A DNA stretch of 64,000 nucleotides from the NCBI GenBank assembly GCA_943371425.1, contig CALRUR010000007.1:1-64000 (forward strand). Direction: 5' to 3'. Shown piece after piece: positions 60,126 through 64,000 of the stretch. This DNA is from CAJBVG01 sp943371425. Its GTDB lineage: Bacteria > Bacteroidota > Bacteroidia > Sphingobacteriales > Sphingobacteriaceae. The position numbers and the translations under genes were made by a program. The notes below the pieces were generated by a model. It made no database searches. It saw only the letters and a program-made list of their open reading frames with translations, and was not told the DNA's origin. Numbering within the stretch: position 1 is the stretch's first letter; each line of letters opens with the position of its first letter.

Positions 60126-61544
60126 TTACTTTTTATTAGGACCGTTTTTCTTGAATTTTTTACCGTTTGGCGTACCTAAACGTACCATTGCACAACGGAA
60201 ACCTAAATCTGCGCTACTTGCTTCTTCGTCTTTAAATCTTCTCATGCCTGGGTTTAAAAAATAAGCTCTATCATTCCAAGAACCACCTTTAAAAACTCTA
60301 GCTTTATTATTAATCATACTTGTAACACCGTAAGCATACATAGACTCGTCATCTAAATCGCCACGTTTATCAGGGTTAGAGTAAGTATCGTAATCTGTTG
60401 AACGCTTAATTCTACCTAAACTATCTTTTTCTGCAATGTTACCATCGGCATCTAATTGTGGTTTGCCATAAACGTTACCACGGAAAGGATTTAAATCATC
60501 TTTATCTTCTGGAGATAAAGGACGGTAAACATCCATTACCCACTCACTCACGTTACCAGCCATGTTATACAAGCCGTAATCGTTTGGTAAAAATGCTTTT
60601 ACTGGACCAGTGTAGTCGTAGTTATCATTTAAGTAACCAGCAACCCCCATCGCATCACCACGTCCTCTTTTGTAGTTGGCATACATAATACCTTTACCAC
60701 GTCCAATTTCATCGCGCATGGTTAAACCGTTCCAAGCGTATAATTTTTTCTCTCCAACATTTTCGTAGTTAGAATTTCCTTTTAGTGCTTTTGCTGCATA
60801 TTCCCACTCAGCTTCTGTAGGCAAACGATAGTTTGGTAACAAAATACCATCTTGCATACGTACACGGCGAGTTGGCTCACCATTTGGATCTAAGTTTTTC
60901 AAGTTTTTCTTAACCATACCTTCATACTGACCAGCTAAATAAGCATCGGTATTGAAGTTGTCTTCGTTAACTTGGTTTGGATTGTCTTTTAAAATGCCTT
61001 TACTAACCAATATTCTTTCGTTTACACGATCTGTTCTCCAAGCACAAAACTCATTTGCTTGAACCCATGAAACGCCTACTACAGGATAGTTCTGGTAAGA
61101 TGGGTGGCGGAAATAATTATCAACGAAAGGCTCGTTAAATGATAAAGGATTTCTCCACACCAAAGTATCTGGTAATGCTTTTTTGTACACTTCAGGGTAA
61201 TCCTGACCGTATACTCTTTGCAACCAATATAAATATTCTAGGTAGTCTAAGTTAGAAACCTCAGACTCGTCCATATAAAACGATGAAACCGTAATACGAC
61301 GTTCAAGATTATCTTGATCGTGTAAAAGATCTTGTTCCATTGAACCCATTACAAATGTTCCACCTTCTACTAAAACCAACCCAGGACCAGTTGCTTGTTC
61401 AACGTTTTTGAACACTTGAAAACCACCGTTGTTTTTATCGTTGTATTTCCAACCGGTAGTAGATGATTTCTGTGAACAAGAAACTGCAGAAATTGAAATC
61501 CCTACAATTAATAATTTGACAGAAAAATTAACCAATTTTTTCAT
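60126..61544 (-). CDS. gldJ: Gliding motility lipoprotein GldJ
   Basis: The 472-residue lipoprotein has a lipobox cysteine at C23 (ISAVSCSQ). A formylglycine-generating-enzyme/sulfatase-modifying fold follows: LVLVEGGTFVMGSMEQD, EVSNLDYLEYLYWL, PVVGVSWVQANEFCAW, YRLPTEAEWEYAA, GNVSEWVMDVYRP and FKGGSWNDRA. GldK and GldJ share this fold; its position beside porU favours GldJ, as in Flavobacterium johnsoniae. It is needed for stable GldK and T9SS function in that organism. It is encoded 61 bp downstream of a PorP/SprF gene and closed by a terminator. Confidence 0.85.
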   Translation of the reverse strand: MKKLVNFSVKLLIVGISISAVSCSQKSSTTGWKYNDKNNGGFQVFKNVEQATGPGLVLVEGGTFVMGSMEQDLLHDQDNLERRITVSSFYMDESEVSNLDYLEYLYWLQRVYGQDYPEVYKKALPDTLVWRNPLSFNEPFVDNYFRHPSYQNYPVVGVSWVQANEFCAWRTDRVNERILVSKGILKDNPNQVNEDNFNTDAYLAGQYEGMVKKNLKNLDPNGEPTRRVRMQDGILLPNYRLPTEAEWEYAAKALKGNSNYENVGEKKLYAWNGLTMRDEIGRGKGIMYANYKRGRGDAMGVAGYLNDNYDYTGPVKAFLPNDYGLYNMAGNVSEWVMDVYRPLSPEDKDDLNPFRGNVYGKPQLDADGNIAEKDSLGRIKRSTDYDTYSNPDKRGDLDDESMYAYGVTSMINNKARVFKGGSWNDRAYFLNPGMRRFKDEEASSADLGFRCAMVRLGTPNGKKFKKNGPNKK

Positions 61545-61605
61545 TGTTTAAGTGCTAAATTTTGCTTAAAAACGCAGTAAATATATTTAATATTATTCTA
61601 AAATG

Positions 61606-62568
61606 CTAAAAAGATGGACAATTTACCCTTTTATAGCTTCTTGCTCTTCCTTTTTTATTAGGTGGAGGTAACTCAATCGACATTGAAAACTCGTGAGCAC
61701 CAGATGCCGAAGCCCTTAATTCTGATGTTACAATGTCATAACTATAGCCGAATTTGTAAATGTCGTATTTGATACCAACCAAGCCAATAAATGCATCACC
61801 ATTAACAAAACTAGTTCTGTACCAACCGCCTAACACAATTGGTCCTCGGTTATAGTACATACCTAAGTTTAGTTGACTCCAAGATGATTGTTGCTGAAAC
61901 AATACATTAGGTGAAATAGATGCATTGAATTGTTTTTTACCTACAGGAATAAATGCACCTAAATGTGCAGTATATTTACGAGGCAATGGCGAATTACCAT
62001 CTGTTAACGATTGGTTTGGTTCTGTTAAGTGATCAATAGATACCCCTCCAAACACTCTTTCTGTGAAAAACAAAGCTCCCGCACCAAAATCTACAAAGCT
62101 TTTGCTCAAGTTAGCTCCAAAAGTTTCTCCAGAATTCAAATCAGGTACACCATTCACATATCTGTAAACTAAGCCATTTGTATTAACTGAATTGTTAGAA
62201 TATGCAGTATAAATACCTGGTTTTATAGTGAGTTTGTTATTTACCTTTAATTGATAAGAGTACATACCCGCAATTCTGGTGCTTTTAAAAACACCTCCTG
62301 CTTGGTTATCATTGGTTACTAATAAACCCACGCCGCCATTTAAAGCGGGCATGTATTGATCGTATCCGAATGCTAAATTCTTAAACGCATTATTTATGCC
62401 TGGCCACTGGTTACGGTAGTTGAGCGTAAAACGCGGACCACCTGCAGTACCAGCAAATGCTGGGTTTAAGTACAATGGGGCCGCATAAAATTGCGAAAAG
62501 TGCATGTCTTGTGCAAATGATTGCATAAAACCTAAAATTCCTGCCAGTGTTAGTAAGTATCGCTTCAT
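61606..62568 (-). CDS. PorP/SprF-family outer membrane protein
   Basis: The 320-residue protein has a signal peptide (RYLLTLAGILGFMQSFAQ) and the family core DMHFSQFYAAPLYLNPAFAGT, then NYRNQWPGINNAFKN and GGVGLLVTNDNQAGG. It continues as an outer membrane barrel with GLVGIKYDIYKFGYSYD near the C-terminus. PorP/SprF proteins anchor T9SS components or help secrete and attach large surface adhesins. I use the ATG at 62568. It is divergent from porU and runs into gldJ on the same strand. Which paralogue it is cannot be decided from sequence. Confidence 0.88.
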   Translation of the reverse strand: MKRYLLTLAGILGFMQSFAQDMHFSQFYAAPLYLNPAFAGTAGGPRFTLNYRNQWPGINNAFKNLAFGYDQYMPALNGGVGLLVTNDNQAGGVFKSTRIAGMYSYQLKVNNKLTIKPGIYTAYSNNSVNTNGLVYRYVNGVPDLNSGETFGANLSKSFVDFGAGALFFTERVFGGVSIDHLTEPNQSLTDGNSPLPRKYTAHLGAFIPVGKKQFNASISPNVLFQQQSSWSQLNLGMYYNRGPIVLGGWYRTSFVNGDAFIGLVGIKYDIYKFGYSYDIVTSELRASASGAHEFSMSIELPPPNKKGRARSYKRVNCPSF

Positions 62569-62756
62569 TAATATAGAAACTAAAAACAATTTTCTAAAAT
62601 ATTATATTTTAATGTGGAACATCAAATATAAGATATTTATTTTTTTTGATGAGTATTTCGGCAATTTTATTGCCAAATATCCGTTTTTCATGCAATTATT
62701 TAAGCTAAAGCCCTAAAATAATGTATTTTGCCAAGCATTTAGATATAAAAAAAGAC

Positions 62757-64000
62757 ATGCGCCTTTTAAAAATAACCTCTGTATTAAGTATTTTAACTTT
62801 GTTTTGTACAATAAATACCTCAATTGCACAAAATAATATACAACGAAACCTTCGTTGGGAAAAATCGGAGATTGCAAACGCCGATGAAAAAACCACAAGA
62901 AATGTAGAGAGTTTTAACGGTGCAATATTCGACTATCGTTTCAAAGATCTTTCCCTTTATACGGAAAAGTTCAACGGAAGTTATGCAAATTTCAAAATAG
63001 TTAACCCCGTTTATGAAGCATTAACTATTGAATTGAGCAAAGCACAATTGGAGCAAATTGCCGAAAACCCCATTATATCAACCCAAAAAATATATGAATT
63101 AAAAAAAGAGCAAACCTTACTTACCATTTTACCCTATAGAAAAAATGTAAATGGGTCTGTTGAAAAACTAACATCGTTTAGCATTTCTATGTCGAGTGCT
63201 GCAAGCGAACGTGTAAACTCTGCCAGAACGTATGCAAATAATTCTGTATTGAAAGATGGGCAATGGTTTAAAATGGGCATTAGCAGCTCAGGTATGTATA
63301 AATTACGTTATGAAGATTTAGCAAACATGGGTATTGCTGTTGATCAAATAAATCCAAAAAACATAAGAGTATATGGAAATGGTGGTGGAATATTACCAGA
63401 GAGTAATTTGATAAGTAGATTTGATGATTTACAAGAAAATGCAATTCTTGTAGTGGGCGAGAATGATGGTGTTTTTAACAAAGAAGATTACATATTATTT
63501 TACGGTGCAGGTCCAAACAATATCTCTTATGATGTTAATAATAAAGTTTTATTAAACACAAATAATCCGTACACAACAGAGTCTTTTTATTTTTTAAATT
63601 TTGAAATTGGTGCGGGCAAACGCATGCAAACACAAGCTAATTCGACTCAAACACCCACAAACATTGCAAACGATTATAATTATTTCGAAGTGTATGAAAA
63701 AAATTATAGCACTGGTGTAAATGCAACTATAAAATCTGGTCGTGAACGTTATGGAGAAGAATTTAATAATGTAACTAATTATAATTTCAATTTCAATATA
63801 CCGAATATAATTACCAGCAAACCTTTGCGTGTAAGAGCAGATTTAATTGGAAGAGTACAAAGCCCTCGATCAAGTTATTTTGATGTAAAATATAACGGAT
63901 TACAAGTATCGCGATTAAATTGTTCGGGTGTTGAATTTAGTTATGATGCCGCTTATGGATCTACAGTTACTACGGGTTTCTTAACTCTAGCAGCTACAGA
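62757..64000 (+). CDS. porU: T9SS sortase PorU, N-terminal part
   Basis: The gene starts at the ATG at 62757 and reads open to the right edge, 414 codons and two bases; the gingipain-like C25 catalytic domain lies outside the window. The visible part has a signal peptide (RLLKITSVLSILTLFCTI...IAQ) and the N-terminal prodomain-like region, including DGQWFKMGISSSGMYKL, NIRVYGNGGGILPE, LVVGENDGVFNKEDYILFYG and YNYFEVYEKNYS, that precedes the sortase domain. PorU cleaves C-terminal sorting domains and transfers cargo to the surface. A porV gene is expected just beyond the window. Confidence 0.88.
   Translation, partial: MRLLKITSVLSILTLFCTINTSIAQNNIQRNLRWEKSEIANADEKTTRNVESFNGAIFDYRFKDLSLYTEKFNGSYANFKIVNPVYEALTIELSKAQLEQIAENPIISTQKIYELKKEQTLLTILPYRKNVNGSVEKLTSFSISMSSAASERVNSARTYANNSVLKDGQWFKMGISSSGMYKLRYEDLANMGIAVDQINPKNIRVYGNGGGILPESNLISRFDDLQENAILVVGENDGVFNKEDYILFYGAGPNNISYDVNNKVLLNTNNPYTTESFYFLNFEIGAGKRMQTQANSTQTPTNIANDYNYFEVYEKNYSTGVNATIKSGRERYGEEFNNVTNYNFNFNIPNIITSKPLRVRADLIGRVQSPRSSYFDVKYNGLQVSRLNCSGVEFSYDAAYGSTVTTGFLTLAAT

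Noticed and set aside
1..64000. tRNA, rRNA, insertion sequences or prophage genes
   Set aside because: I found no cloverleaf-type GTTCGA-centred arms, no rRNA signatures, and no transposase, integrase or phage structural gene in the readable frames.

Overview
The window is an AT-rich segment of a Bacteroidota chromosome. The lineage call rests on type IX secretion and gliding genes (porU, a PorP/SprF protein, gldJ), secreted proteins with Por-type C-terminal sorting domains, a TonB-dependent receptor with a carboxypeptidase-regulatory N-terminus, CHU_C-type Ig-like repeats, a fused alpha/beta E1 dehydrogenase, and promoter-like TTTG...TAnnTTTG elements. The order within the phylum cannot be fixed from the sequence alone. 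I see no rRNA, tRNA, insertion sequence, prophage or CRISPR array.

Layout. 1-3970 (minus): the first ~1320 codons of a giant Ig-repeat surface protein that runs off the left edge. 3971-4368: non-coding, with three adjacent inverted repeats. 4369-5540: an esterase gene broken by a frameshift and an in-frame stop. 5617-8062 (minus): comB, gcvT, rnhB. 8162-14111 (plus): a polysaccharide set of methyltransferase, glycosyltransferase, Wzx-like flippase, Wzz-like chain-length protein and Wzy-like polymerase. 14118-16255 (minus): an OppC-like permease and a membrane GT2. 16365-17804: ruvC, a HIT protein and greA. 17894-26472 (minus): an operon of TonB-dependent receptor, a 1241-residue T9SS cargo-like protein and a PorV/PorQ-family barrel.

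26618-28329 (minus): a 2-hydroxyacid dehydrogenase and rsmA, divergent from pdxA. 29527-34266 (plus): yceD-rpmF-plsX-fabH-accB-accC, linking ribosome assembly to fatty-acid and phospholipid initiation. 34317-38583 (plus): tatC, rpiB, an M28 peptidase and a LutB-like iron-sulfur protein. 38585-39607 (minus): a small ribbon-helix-helix protein and an SPFH protein. 39852-45983 (plus): an aminotransferase, fused E1, an MBL-fold hydrolase and a secreted CxxCH/copper-monooxygenase-like protein. The gaps in this stretch hold 7- and 8-bp tandem arrays that often run up to the next start codon. 46238-49876 (minus): alkB, an AraC-methyltransferase fusion and a tail-specific protease. 50003-51373 (plus): an RsmF-like rRNA methyltransferase. 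51399-58653 (minus): an alpha/beta hydrolase, an ECF sigma factor with a membrane partner, MoxR and three consecutive SurA/PpiD-type folding factors. 58766-59290 is unrecognised. 59280-62568 (minus): a GT2, gldJ and a PorP/SprF protein. 62757-64000 (plus): the 5' part of porU.

Together the genes describe a cell that invests in exporting and displaying surface proteins: T9SS parts, periplasmic chaperones, TatC, candidate cargo proteins and surface polysaccharide synthesis. The least explained signals are the short-period arrays in leader regions, the receptor/cargo/PorV-like operon, and the repeated placement of terminator-like hairpins directly against the next start codon.
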